Assembly: GCF_000471905.2 (NCBI RefSeq)
Contig: NW_006498102.1
Location: 632,984-696,983 of the forward strand
Direction: 5' to 3'
DNA from: Amborella trichopoda
Lineage: Eukaryota; Streptophyta; Magnoliopsida; Amborellales; Amborellaceae
Length of the DNA stretch: 64,000 nt
Part shown: piece after piece, positions 35,001 to 46,671 of the stretch
Position numbering within the stretch: position 1 is the stretch's first letter
Layout of the letters: every line of letters starts with the position of its first letter
Position numbers and translations under genes: made by a program
The notes under the pieces: generated by a model
Told to the model about the DNA's origin: nothing
The model's database searches: none
The model's input: the letters and a program-made list of their open reading frames with translations, nothing else

Positions 35001-36258
35001 TTGTGACCCGTTTAGAACTTGTGGACTAGAATCCTGAATGGCCAAAACCAAGTGCGCCCCCCTTCTCTCTCTCTCTCCTTTAGCATCTCCCAGTCAAAAA
35101 CCAGGTAGCTCTCATTCCACACCCCCTCTCTCTTTCTCCCTAGAATCCCAACTAAACTATGGTTGCATGTGTTGTCACACAAGAAAAACTCGCTTGTATC
35201 TGCACAATCTCATGCACACACCAAAAATGACCTACATCCATTATTAGGTGAAAATTTTATATAGAGCCTTTTCGTGTTTCCTTTTAATATATCTTTCGAA
35301 ATATAGAGGTTTTTCGTGTTTCATGGTAATAATATTTTTTTAGGACCAAATTTGTACAACAATTTGGTTTGCTGCTTTAGATCTTTGGTCAAATATTTCA
35401 GTATCTTTCATTCACTGGAATGTTGGTTTTGTAATGTGATTTTGTAGATTGCGTTAATACGTGTGGGGCTGGAGGATGAATATAGAGAGAGTAGTAAGCA
35501 CTTGAATATGAATTCCAATTTTATGTTCATCCCTAGGCATAGTTTATCCTTGACTACTAGAATATCACTCAGCATAGTTTCCAATATTGCGTGGGTTGTG
35601 AGGCTGAAGATCCAGACAACAAAGTAGAACCCAATATATCACCAGTTCCATGCTAGTGCATCTACACTGTAGATTTCAAGAAAGCTACTCAATTCTTTTA
35701 ATAATATAAATTAATTGTCACTTCTCTTACATGGTTATTTTATTTCAACTTTGAAGTAACCATTAAACAATTGGTTGTTTTTGTTATTTTTATTTTTAGC
35801 CTTTTTTCTCAGTTTGATATTTCCATCTATGTTTTGTCCGTACCTTTCTTGAGTTATGGTGCTTTAATTTATATCTGTATCTATGAATCCTATTAGAATA
35901 GGCTGGGCCATAATGGTTAAGTATTTTTCACAAAACAGGTGAGTGAAATGTAGATTACTTGTTTTAGCTTTTACGTATAAATTTTTGTTTTTCTTGTCTT
36001 CAATATGCACCGCTGTGTGTGTGATCTTTCTGGTCATCACTTGCATATTTTCCACACCAATAAAGGTTTTCCTTCTATTGTGCTTCTCTTTTCTGTTAAA
36101 TTAATTATCATTTGACTATGATGTCAAATTCTGGAATAAAATTTGTCATGTTTTGCCTAGGTTATTGTTGTATATATATTGCCATGGATATTAATGAAGA
36201 TCGAATTAATGTGCTCGTCAATGATGGGTGAGGTGGAGTCTATTATCGAAGGATAGCG
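32069..36258. other. gene-empty 4.2-kb stretch
   Basis: No coding region with a recognisable motif. 32600-32740 loosely repeats 18080-18225. 33000-33480 is less AT-rich with many tgg/ccat words. 34100-34650 looks like a CT-rich transcribed leader (repeated tctctctc, then gtgactcggtgtggggtgtaa), and could be a decayed LTR element or the 5' end of an untraced transcript. 34800-34850 is A-rich. ORFs at 34118 and 35038 are CT-tract artefacts. Confidence 0.45.
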
Positions 36259-38218
36259 ATGGAAAATTCTTCAGTAAAAGCTGTAATTAGATCTAATGAA
36301 AATTGGAAGATTGCACTATTTGAACGTTTAACCGTGAACGAATTATATAAAGAAAATGCTAAGCCGTTAGGTTGCAATATGCATATCAACACTCTTTATT
36401 ATGCGCATGATGAAACAGCTAATGCTAGACAATTTGTTTGTTCAAAACAAGTATTTCAAGGGTGTGTCGCAATGATGATAGTAAAAAAAAATGATATTGA
36501 AAAATGGGTCATTAGAATGTTTATTAGAGAACACAACCATTTGTTAGCAAAGCAAGAGAAAAGTTCAATATTTGCCATCACATAAGAAGATGATTAGGAT
36601 GTCACAACATATTATACATACATATATGTGCCTTACATCCACAAGTGCTGGTACTTAGCTAAGAAGTGTGTGGAAGTGACAATCTTACATTCACTAACTT
36701 CCATTGTCAAAATCACATTGCCAAAGGTTGACAAAGGTGTTGTTCAACTTGTCCTCTAATATTTTAGGAATGTACAATTTGAAAATCCCATATTGTTTTA
36801 TGCAATGCAAGTGGATGGAAAGGACATTTGGCTAGTATCTTTTTGGCTGATGTTAGGTCAAGGACGAACATTAGTTCTTTTAGGATGTGATTATGTTTGA
36901 CATATCCTATGGGATAAATAAACATAGAATGCCTTTTGCACCTTTCACAAGAGTAAACCACCATAATTAATTGATATTATTTGGTTGCGCTCTATTAGTG
37001 TATGGAAGTGAAGAGTCATTTGTTTGGTTATTTAATATATGGGTTGAAGCAATGTTTACGCACAATCCAACATCAATAATTACTAATCATTAAATAAGTA
37101 TTCTTAAATACTTACCATCATCTTTGCATGTGGCATATTTTAAAGAAAGTACCAGAGAAGTTAACTCGTGTATAAATAACATAGAAAAAGTTTTAGTGAT
37201 GATTTTCACAAACACATTCATAATACTAAAACAATAGAGTGTGAAACAAGAATTAATCACTACAACTTAAGAGAGAATAAGTGGCTTACGACAATGTATA
37301 ACATTCTTGAGCAATGGGTTCTAGTATTTATGCATAACATATTTTTTTGCAGTGAGGTCTACCACCCAACAAAGTAAAAGCTTAAATTCATTTTTTGATG
37401 GATTTGTAAATGTAAACATCACTATAACAAAATTTGTTAACATGGGGTTTAGAAAGGAGAGAGAAGCAAACTTTAAACCAGTACACAAACAATGAGTTTT
37501 GAAGACTTATTTCCATAAAAAGCCGCATCCTTTTATACCAATATGGTTTTTGATAAATTCTAAGAGGAACTATGTCGAAGAATTGAATATAATATATTAT
37601 AATTAGAGAATGATGGGGAAAGCATTTTATTTATAGTCTCTAACTATGATGAAAAAAATATGTATTTATTGTTAAATTAAATATGCCTAAAATAAAAATA
37701 AATTGTAGTTGCCAATTCTTTGAGTTTTGTTGGTGTACTTTGTAAGCATATTTTGATTGTTCTTAAAATGAAAAACATTTTTAAGATCCCACCCCATTAC
37801 ATCGTGAAGCGATGGACAAAAAGTGCCAAGATGGGTGTGTATCACGTGAATATGGTGATAAAATGCAAGTTGATCGTGAGATACAATGAATTGTGTCAAA
37901 AAGCCATACACTTTGCAAAGAATAGAACTATGTATTATAGAACTTTTCAAGAAGTAATCTGTGTTCTTGATGAGGGCTTCAAGAGAATGTTAATGAAAGT
38001 AAAGAAGGGAATTTAATAAAAAAGATAAATAGTGCTTGACCCCCCTACCAATGAAGACAAAATGGAGGCCTCCTATTTCCAAGCTGAAATCCTTCTTGGA
38101 GAGCACACAAAAGAATAATATAAAATTTACTATATGCAAAGGTACTTGCATGAAAGCAAAATTGCCCAACTCTGAAAGGTGCATCAAATACCAAGGATGT
38201 AAATCAAAAGGTTCTTAA
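36259..38218 (+). pseudogene. decayed FAR1/FHY3-type MULE transposase gene
   Basis: FAR1-type proteins are Mutator-like transposases or host regulators descended from them. In order on the plus strand: the FAR1 DNA-binding domain (36259-36585; CNMHINTLYYA, ARQFVCSK, AMMIVKKNDIEKWV, REHNHLLA, with Cys and His-x-His in place); a transposase N-part near 36775 (NVQFENPILFYAMQVDG); a core segment near 36960-37090 (LFGCALLVYGSEESFVWLFN, then AMFTHNPTSIIT); and the SWIM zinc-finger region at 37700-38016 (CxC near 37705, GVLCKHIL, IPPHYIVKRWTK). The tail to 38218 is KxRPPISKLKSFLES-like. Frame changes and stops separate these pieces: the domain 1 frame stops at 36583, and the CxC and CKH parts of the SWIM motif lie in different frames. 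No terminal inverted repeats were found. A dead copy, transposon or host-derived. Confidence 0.85.
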
Positions 38219-39090
38219 ATTACCTTCTTTCTTAAACCAATCCCTCTCACTCATTAATTAATTTGAAATTGCTCTTTGTCTCTCTTTCTCACACACATTA
38301 ACTAGTCTTTTGGTTGCACATTATCAAGTGACGTACATGCTCTCCATGCCCGAATAGTAATTAAGAAGTTGCATTATCAATTACAAGTATGTAAGAGCAA
38401 TGGACTCTAAAACTTGAATGGTTTCTTAAACTAAAAAGGTACTTAGGTTCTTGATGAGAGATGTGATTTTAGCTGTCTATGATTTATGTGGATTCCTGGG
38501 TTTTTCTCATGTAGTCTGATGCATAGCATATTTTCTTTATATGAACTTTTAAGTAAACTTACTCGTGGAAGAACTTTAAATGGGCTTATCTTTCTCCTAA
38601 CCATGGATTGATAATTCTCTTCTATTAGTTGTTTTTTTCCTTCTTTTATTTCTCTTCGTGTAGTAAATAGGAGGTATTGCATTTAATTGCAATTCCGGTT
38701 ACAGATCCCAATCCTCTAGTCTGATTCACCACATGAATTAGAAACGTTTTCAAACATCTTATCTTAATGGGAAGAAGATTAAATCGTTATGCTTTATCGC
38801 TTGAAGTATACGAAGGGATTGCACATCGGGTTCTCGGATGTCAACATTTTTGCTCATTAGCTATTGGCATCTGCGTAGCACACAACGATGAATTTGCAGT
38901 TCTTTCCTTGATAGCATAACTCTGCTTTTAGAATTAAATGTCAATAGAAATAGAAAATAACTTCACTTTTATGGTCCCATTTATTGGTTTATCTATGTTG
39001 TCATGATTTATTAACACCATTTCATGCATGGCTTTAGTAATTATCTATTATTTCTTTATAGTTGATCTTATTCATGACCTACTTTTGTAG
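38219..39090. other. gene-empty stretch
   Basis: AT-rich sequence between the FAR1 remnant and the Gypsy element. No gene, repeat or RNA recognised. Confidence 0.5.
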
Positions 39091-39158
39091 ATTATTGTAA
39101 GGACCAAAGTTTTTCCGGCCATGGAAACACACGCAGCGGTAGGAGTTTGATAAGAAGA

Positions 39159-39290
39159 GGTAACGCCGCGCGTGAAGAGAGAAGAGGGTAACGCCGCGCA
39201 TGAAGAGAGAAGGGGTAACGTCGTGTGTGAAGAGATAGACAGGGTAACGCCTTGCGTGAAAAGAGAGGAGTAGCGCCACGGGTGTAAGAA
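39159..39290. repeat. ggtaacg tandem array in 5' LTR
   Basis: Starts of units at 39159, 39187, 39214, 39243 and about 39270. The same array in the 3' LTR (about 46735-46900) has roughly six units, so copy number has drifted since insertion. Confidence 0.88.
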
Positions 39291-39899
39291 GAAGAAAAAG
39301 AAGATATTTACACAAATGGCAGTAAGATTGGGCAAATGGGCTAGCAACATGTGTATAACACCATGTGTGTAGTGTCGTGCGTGTAGCGATGTACATGTAG
39401 CGTTGTGCATGTCACTGTCATGTATGAGCAAGACTGCCACTTGCCAGTTGCAAGCTGCCACACACACCACTTGTCCTGTGGCTTATGTGGAGCTTGCCAC
39501 TTGTCCAGCCTTGGGTTTCTATCCCATCCAACAGGGTACTTAAGCCTCTGTCTCCCCCAACGCCATTCACTTTCTCACTCTCCCTAGAGCCTCTCAACTT
39601 AGAGCCCCTTTGTTAGCCTTGCTTCCCTTTGAAGAGCCCTTGGTAGAAGGTTGAAGGAGGACTGTGGAGGAGGTTTTGGAGACACAAGTGCATCTTAAGT
39701 AAGTGGGTCAACTATCTTGTAGGTCCTTAAGCATAGATTTAGCATGAATTAAGTGTAAGAATGAGCATGAGTAGATGCATGAATAGTGGATGTATATGTA
39801 CACCGTTATACCATGATTTCTAGCACTTTAGCTTGCCTTTGTATGCCCAAAATGAGTATCAAATCTTCTTTGCTTTCCATGGAAAACCTGTGATTAAGT

Positions 39900-39930
<31 letters not shown>

Positions 39931-40869
39931 ATGGTCAATAAGAAAGGTTTTATGTTAAGATGTAGCATAATTAGGGATTAATTGGTTATCATTTTGAATA
40001 ATGCTACAACTGCACTGTAATTTCCAAGAATGTTCTATGTTTTTGTAATCTACTTTTGGCCTATCAAATGAGGTCCAAATGATCTCAAATCACTGTTATT
40101 GGAAAGATATTTGTCTACTAAAATGTTCATATTTGACTATTTCTCATTTATGTATGAAGAGTTATACTTCAAAATGTGCAAGTAAGTCATTGTTGACATA
40201 CTTAGTAAAATTTCAAAACGGATGTCTCTGTTTGTCACAAAATTTGACTAACCAATTGGAGTATGTTTTCTTCTAAATCACTGTCATTTGAAAGATCTAT
40301 GAGTATCTTTGGAATCACATGCTGAATACATTTCAAAATTCCTCCTAGATTGAGAGTTAATACAATTATTTGTGAAGATATGTCACTATGGACAAATATT
40401 ATAAAATCCAGAACTATTACTTTGGTTGTCACGAACTTTCGAATGCCCAAATGGAGCCCAAATATTCTCAAACTGCCCTTGTTTGAAAGATACATACTTT
40501 TACTTGAATTTTAGTCTTGGAAACACTAAAAATACCTTATGGATTGAAAGTTATAACTATACTAAATGGGATATATCACTGTCCTAACTGCATGGCAGGT
40601 TTCAGATAGGATGCCTCCCTTCTAATGAGCGTTTGAAGGGCCAAACGGCGTCCAAACGCTTTCAAAGTACCCCCAATTGAAAGATATGCATGTCTAATAT
40701 TAAATTGATTTTGGAACCATTTCGAATTCCAGATGGATCGAATATTATGACCTTGTTTATGACTAGACATCACTGTTTGAAATTGCAGGAAAAGGTGATA
40801 CTGTGATATTGAAAATATGATATCGTGATACTGAAAATATGATACTGTGATACTGTGTCACTGATTAAT

Positions 40870-41094
40870 ATTGTGATTCTGTTATATTGAAACTGTTATA
40901 TGTATCATGACTGCTATGCAATGGGTCCTCCATTGGTAGTGGATATTGTGATTCTGTTATATTAAAACTATTACATATGTCATGACCGCTATGCGATGGG
41001 TCCTCCATTGGTAGTGGATACTGTGATTCTGTTATATTGAAACTGTTATATGTGCTATGACCACTACACAATGGGTCCTCCATTGGTAGTTGGG
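40870..41094. repeat. 75-bp tandem repeat, three units, in 5' LTR
   Basis: Units at 40870-40944, 40945-41019 and 41020-41094, each with tgtgattctgttatattgaa, then catgac(c/t)gctatgc-aatg, then ggtcctccattggtagt. The counterpart in the 3' LTR is about 48410-48634. 75 is a multiple of three, which makes a false repetitive ORF. Confidence 0.92.
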
Positions 41095-42138
41095 TATACT
41101 GTATCTCGACTCCTATGATAGGAGTGGAGTTGAGAAGTGACTATGAATGATAGGGAGGGGCGCGCCCCCCAAATTGTTATGGGCACTACGCATTGAAGCC
41201 TCCAATGGTAGTGTAACTCCATCTCGCCTGAAGGCGTAAGGAGAGTGTCGTATCTTGCAAGGCCACAACTTATTGAAAACCCAAAACGTGCTAGGGATTA
41301 TGTGCGTGCATGAGTACATTACGAAATGGAACTTCCATTTGTCATTGTCCTCCCTCGTGAATGAGGGTAGAAGTTTCAAGTTACATGATTGGCTTAGTCT
41401 GATCGATGTGGCTTCTACTTCGGGAGTAAATAGATCTGTCCTGCCTATCTGAATTAGGAATTATGTGTAAACATCTGACTGTAACTGTGATAAGCTTAGA
41501 TGCATTTGCCATCTCAAGAACAATTGAACTCTGATATCTAAATGTTACTCTCTTTGTACGACAAATACATATTCTGATGCACGATCCTACTCTATGATGC
41601 CAGTATGATTTCTGATGAACCGTAGACCATGTTATTATGTCTAGACATGTAGGTGGAAATATAATGGTAGTGATCTACTTACTGAGCTTATAGCTCACTT
41701 CGCTTATAGCTCACTTCGCTTATTTTCACCTGTGTAGAGTGATAGTACCTGACAGTGGGAATCGAGCAGCAGAGTGGTGGTGGCAGACATTTGAGGCTTT
41801 AGTCCTGTCAAGGATTCCTTTTACATAATAGGTGTCTGGTGGCGATGCCACCGTGTTGTTTTGATTGATGTATTGTAAAGTCAGGCTTATAAGTCACGAA
41901 CAATATTGTAAAGAATCTTGGAGTTTGAATGAATACTTAATGGTTTCAATTTATTCATTTTTTGGTGCATGGTGTGTAAGTTTTATTTAATTTTTGTGGT
42001 TTGCTTTGATTCTGCACTTCTAACACGCGTTGAGTCACTCCCGCGTGAGTGACGTTCTCGACCTCTAGCCGCGATTCTGCACTATGTCGCCCTTCGATAA
42101 GGTACGGTATGGGTTAGGGGGCGGGGTTGTGATAGTTA

Positions 42139-42150
42139 TGGTATCAGAGT
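42139..42150 (+). other. primer-binding site (initiator Met tRNA)
   Basis: tggtatcagagt lies four bases inside the 5' LTR end. The complement of the plant initiator Met tRNA 3' end is tggtatcagagc, so 11 of 12 match. It marks where minus-strand DNA synthesis would have begun. Confidence 0.9.
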
Positions 42151-42268
42151 GGCCAGGATAGGATTCTTGGCCTATGAAGTTTTAGAAGTGTCCTTAGAAT
42201 AGTTCTAGTTAGATTAGTAAATAAGTGCTTGTGTCTTAGGTTAGAGATACCGAGGACTCGTGCCAATA

Positions 42269-43195
42269 ATGCGAGCTCTAGCAACGAGAACACCGAGGCC
42301 ATCAGTGAATCCGTCAGAACTGTTAAGGGTCATGACCCAGATGATGAAAGAAGCAATGTCAATCGCATTTACCCCTGCCCTTGACCAGAATGACAGTAGT
42401 CTGATAGAGAAGTTTAGGAGGCTGGCTCCTTCGACTATCTTGGGGCTTGGGGTAGTAGAGAAAGCGGAGCGATGGAGAAGACAAGTAGAAAAGATTTTTG
42501 AGGTGTTATAGTGTACGAATGAACAGAAGGTTAGGTTGGGAACCTTCATGTTAGAGGGAGATGCTAAGCACTAGTGGGGCTCAGTGAAGCAATCATGGGA
42601 AGAGTTAAGGACAGAAGAAAGTTGGGGAAATTTTCTAGAAGCATTCAGTGAAAAGTACTTCCCTGACTCTGTACGGGAAAGAAAGGAGGTGGAGTTTATT
42701 GAGCTGCAACAAGGAAATCTATCAGTGGAGCAGTATGCAGCCAAGTTTGCTAAGTTGTCAAGGTATGCGCCACACATCATCAATACTGAGGCACGAAAAG
42801 CGAACAAATTTGAGATGGGCCTTAGACCACAAATAAGGGGGAGGGTGATATCAACGAACCTCAAAACCTTATCCCCTTTGGTAGACTTGGCTATAAAGAT
42901 CGAGAGGGATTGTGAGGAGTCCCGGGTTGGGGGAAACTGGAAGATGGGACCAGCCCAGTTTGAAAACTTGGGAAGGAAGGCTCGACCACCATCAAGGAGG
43001 AACTTCATGGGAAGAGATAAACAGAGAGGTAAGAAGATTCAGAGGACCTTGCCAAGTGACATAAGGGAAATCGGCACCCGACATGCCCACATTGTGGGAA
43101 GGACAATCACTCGATGGCTGAGTGCCGAAGAAGGACAGCAGCATGCTTCAGATGTGGCAAACCTGGCCACCAGATTAGAGATTGCCCAGTGAAGG
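42269..43195 (+). pseudogene. Gypsy gag remnant with zinc knuckle
   Basis: Plus-strand translations show retrotransposon gag words (FRRLAPSTILG, RRQVEKIFEVL, SWEELRTEESWGNFLEAF, QQGNLSVEQYAAKFAKLSRY). Then comes a CCHC knuckle CFRCGKPGHQIRDC (43144-43185). Broken part of the fossil at 39091-50868. Confidence 0.92.
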
Positions 43196-43614
43196 CACCT
43201 GAAAACCGACCAAAGACTCAAGGTCGGGTATTTTCCCTCACTGAACAAGAAGCCAAGGCATATGCTTCAGTATTTCGAGGTACGGTCTTTGTTTGTGGCA
43301 TGGAAGCTAAAATTCTGGTTGACACTGGATCTACACACTCTTTTGTTGCACCTCACTTTGCATGCCACATAAATACTAGACCTTCACTTCTTGACTGGAC
43401 ATTGGCAGTATGCACACCTATGGGGGAATCTATAGAACCTGATATTGTTTACAAACACTGTGGGGTTTTGCTTGAAGGGTGTGTGTTGCCTATAGCTTTA
43501 ATATTGTTAGACATCCAAGACTTTGATGTTATTTTGGGCATGGATTGGTTGTCCACACACCATGCTACAATAAATTGTCATGATAAACTTGTAACCCTTA
43601 GACGCCCAAACTAG
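43196..43614 (+). pseudogene. Gypsy protease remnant
   Basis: Retropepsin signature DTGSTHSF (from 43321) with ILV before it and DFDVILGMDWLSTHHA after it, the standard Gypsy protease layout. Part of the fossil at 39091-50868. Confidence 0.9.
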
Positions 43615-43953
43615 CCTGATTGAATCTTGATGGCGCCAAGGATGTTTCTCCGCTACACTTCACCTCGGCTTTTCGGGCTTCTCATTTGCTGGCCAAAGAT
43701 GTGTTGGGTATTTATCCTATGTAGTAGAAAATCGAGATATCCGATCCAAGTAAGAAGAAATACCGATAGTGAGGGAATATCCAGAGGCCTGAAGAGTTAA
43801 CCTCTCTACCTCCGTTCAAGGGAATAGAAGATAGATGTGGTCCCTGACACTGCTCCCATCTCTAAAGCCCTTTATAGGATGGCCCCAGCTTAACTAAAGG
43901 AGTTAAAAGAACAATTGCAAGAAATGTTGGAGAAATGATTCATCCGAACTAGT

Positions 43954-44460
43954 GTGTTGCCTTGGGGTGCACCTGTCTTATTTGTGAACAAGAAGGATGG
44001 GTCATTAAGGCTTTGTATAGACTATCGACAGCTGAACCAGGTCACTGTAAAGAATAAGTACCCCTTGCCAAGAATTAACGACCTTTTTGACCAACTCCAA
44101 GAGGCCCAAGTGTTTTCCAAGATTGACCTTCGATCAGGCAATCATCATCTGCGAGTCAAGGAAGAAGATGTCCCTAAGACCGCGTTCAGAACTCGATATG
44201 GTCACTACGAGTTTTTAGTAATGCCATTCGGATTAACAAATGCCCTTGCTATTTATGGATAGAATAGAGTTTTTAGACCCTTTCTGGATGATTTTGTAGT
44301 GGTCTTTATAGACGATATTCTGTTATATTCAAGAAATCTAGAAGAACATGAACGGCATTTAAGAATGGTCCTCCAGACTCTAAAGATAGAGAAGTTGTAT
44401 GCTAAACTGGGAAAGGATGAGTCTTTTTCCTTGGACACATTAATTCTAAGGATGGGTCAC
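43954..44460 (+). pseudogene. Gypsy reverse transcriptase remnant
   Basis: Clear Gypsy reverse-transcriptase words: [47 protein letters not shown], and the catalytic FIDDIL near 44306-44323. Broken; part of the fossil at 39091-50868. Confidence 0.93.
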
Positions 44461-44594
44461 AGTTGACCCTTGCAAAATTGAAGTCGTACTTAAGTGGAGA
44501 AGACCAACAAATGTAACAGAAGTTTGTAGTTTTTTGGGATTGGTATGATACTATAGACATTTTGTAGAAATTTTTTTCAAAGATAACACTTCTC

Positions 44595-45355
44595 TTGACT
44601 CGCCTGACCCAGAAGGAAGTGAGATTTGTATGGTCGGATGATTGTGAGAAGAGTTTTCAAGAATTAAAGAAGAGACTGACTACGGCCCCCATACTGACTT
44701 TGCATAAGGGGATTAAAGATTTTGTAGTCTACACTGATGCCTTGCGCAAAGGGATTGGGTGTGTGTTAATGAAATCGAGAAAGGTCATAGCTTATGCCTC
44801 CAGGCAGTTAAAGTCGAATGAGCAAAACTATCACACCCATGATTTGAAACTGGCAGCTGTAGTTTTCACTGTGAAATTTTGGAAGCACTATCTCTATGGG
44901 ACCCAATTTAAAGTATTTACCGATCATAAGAACCTTAAGTACTTATTTTCTCATAAAGAACTGAACATGAGGCAAATAAGATAGATGGACCTACTGAATG
45001 ATTATGACTTCACCATTAACTATCACCCGGGTAAGACAAATATAGTAGCAGACGCCTTGAGTAGGAAGCATGTGGTGTTAGTGGCTCACATGATAATCCG
45101 AGAGATGAAATTATTAGAGGATGCGATAGAATGGCACCCAACTCTACCCCTTAGAGATGAGGTGGGAACAATTTCATGTATAAGGGTGGAGCCCCAACTC
45201 TTTCAGCGGATCCGAGTGACACAAAAGGAAGAACCTCAATTCATGAAAATTCTTGAGGAAATGAAGTTGGAAAGAAAGGAGGATTTCGTTGTGGCCAGTG
45301 ATGGAATGTTAAGATTTAGGGGTCGGGTATGTGTCCTAATGACGAGAATGTAAAA
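44595..45355 (+). pseudogene. Gypsy RNase H remnant and connection to integrase
   Basis: RNase H words [27 protein letters not shown] and PGKTNIVADALSRK are seen. They are followed by the linker before integrase. Part of the fossil at 39091-50868. Confidence 0.92.
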
Positions 45356-45359
45356 AAGG

Positions 45360-46640
45360 GCTATCTTAGAAGAATCACACCACTCCCGTTATACAGTGCA
45401 TCCAGGGAGTACGAAAATGTATCAGGACCTGAAGAGGGTCTTCTGGTAGAATAATATGAAAAGAGAAGTAGCACAATTTGTTTTCAAGTGCTTGACCTGT
45501 CAGCAAGTAAAGGTTGAATATCAGAAACCTGCTGGATTATTACAGCCCTTACCCGTGCCAGAGTGGAAGTGGGAACACATCACCATGGACTTTGTGTCTG
45601 GCCTACCTAGATCAGGCCTTGAACACAACAGTATTAGGTCATTGTGAACCGATTAACCAAAGTTGCTCATTTCTTACCAGTCTGTAGCCCCTATACTCTG
45701 CATAGATTAGCCCATCTATACACATCAAAGAGATTGTAAGACTACATGAGTACCTATTAGCATTGTGTCCGACAGGGACTCTAGATTTACTTTGAGGTTT
45801 TGGAGCAGTCTGTAATCAGCCTTGGGGACGAAACTCACTTTCAGTACTGCTTTCCACCCCTAGACTGATGGGCAGTCATATAGAATTGTTCAGACCTTAA
45901 AAGATATGTTGAAGGCCTGTGTTACAGACTTTAAAGGAAACTGGGATGATCACTTACCTCTAATAGAGTTTGCATATAACAACAGTTTCCAGGTCAATAT
46001 TCAGATGGCACCTTTTGAAGCCCTATATGGAAGAAAGTGCATATTACCAATTTCTGAGAAGAAGTCGGGGAAAGGAGACTGTTAGTGCTAGAAATTGTCC
46101 AGATACCATTAGAAAAGATTGTTTTAATTCGAAAAAGGCTCAAAACAGCTCAGAATTGGTAGACGAGTTATGTCAATAATCGCCGAAACGACCTCGAATT
46201 TGAAGTGGGTGATCGAGTCTTTTTTAAAGTGTCTCCAACTAAGAGCATTATGAGGTTCGGCAAGAAAGGAAAAATAAGTCCATGATACATTGGACCCTAT
46301 AAGATCCTAAAAGGAGTCGGAGTTGTGGCAAATCGACTGGTCTTACCGCTCAAGTTGGCTAATATTCATGATGTCTTCCATAATTCACTGTTAAGGAAGC
46401 ATCAGCCCAATCCATCCCACGTCTTGAAGTATGAGCTAATTCCGATCAGGGAAGACTTGACTTATATTGAACAACCGATTGAGATACTGGACAGGAAGGT
46501 TCAAGTATTGCACAACAAAGAGATTCCCTTGGTCTGGGTTCTATGGCAGTAACATTCGAGAGAAGACTCAACATGGGAGCGAGAAGATGAGATCCAAGAA
46601 AAATACCCCATTTGTTTTATTAGCTAAGTTAATAATTTTG
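45360..46640 (+). pseudogene. Gypsy integrase and chromodomain-like C-terminus remnant
   Basis: The integrase zinc-binding region (HHSRYTVHPGSTKMYQDL, then CLTCQQVKVEYQ) is seen. The core start WKWEHITMDFVSGLPRS and the C-terminal IEILDRKVQVLHNKEIPLV follow; the last is the chromodomain start of Del/Tekay elements. Broken; part of the fossil at 39091-50868. Confidence 0.88.
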
Positions 46641-46657
46641 AGGACAAAATCTTTTTT

Positions 46658-46671
46658 TAAGGGGAGGATGA
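46658..46671 (+). other. polypurine tract
   Basis: aaggggaggatga directly precedes the 3' LTR start TGTAAGGACC at 46672, the expected plus-strand priming site. Confidence 0.85.

Larger units (their letters stand above)
39096..42134 (+). repeat. 5' LTR of the Gypsy element
   Basis: 3039 bases, directly repeated at 46672-50863. It holds its own tandem arrays: a 27-29-base ggtaacgccgcgcgtgaaga unit (39159-39290, five copies), a long (TA)n at about 39905-39931, and a 75-base unit in three copies (40870-41094). ORFs reported inside it come from these repeats and are not genes. Confidence 0.93.

Noticed and set aside
39072-39587. ORFs at the left end of the Gypsy LTR as host proteins
   Set aside because: They are translations of the ggtaacg tandem array and neighbouring LTR sequence, repeated in the 3' LTR.
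40865-41083. Repeat protein with a 25-residue unit
   Set aside because: The 75-base LTR tandem repeat is a multiple of three and creates the pattern; it is non-coding LTR.
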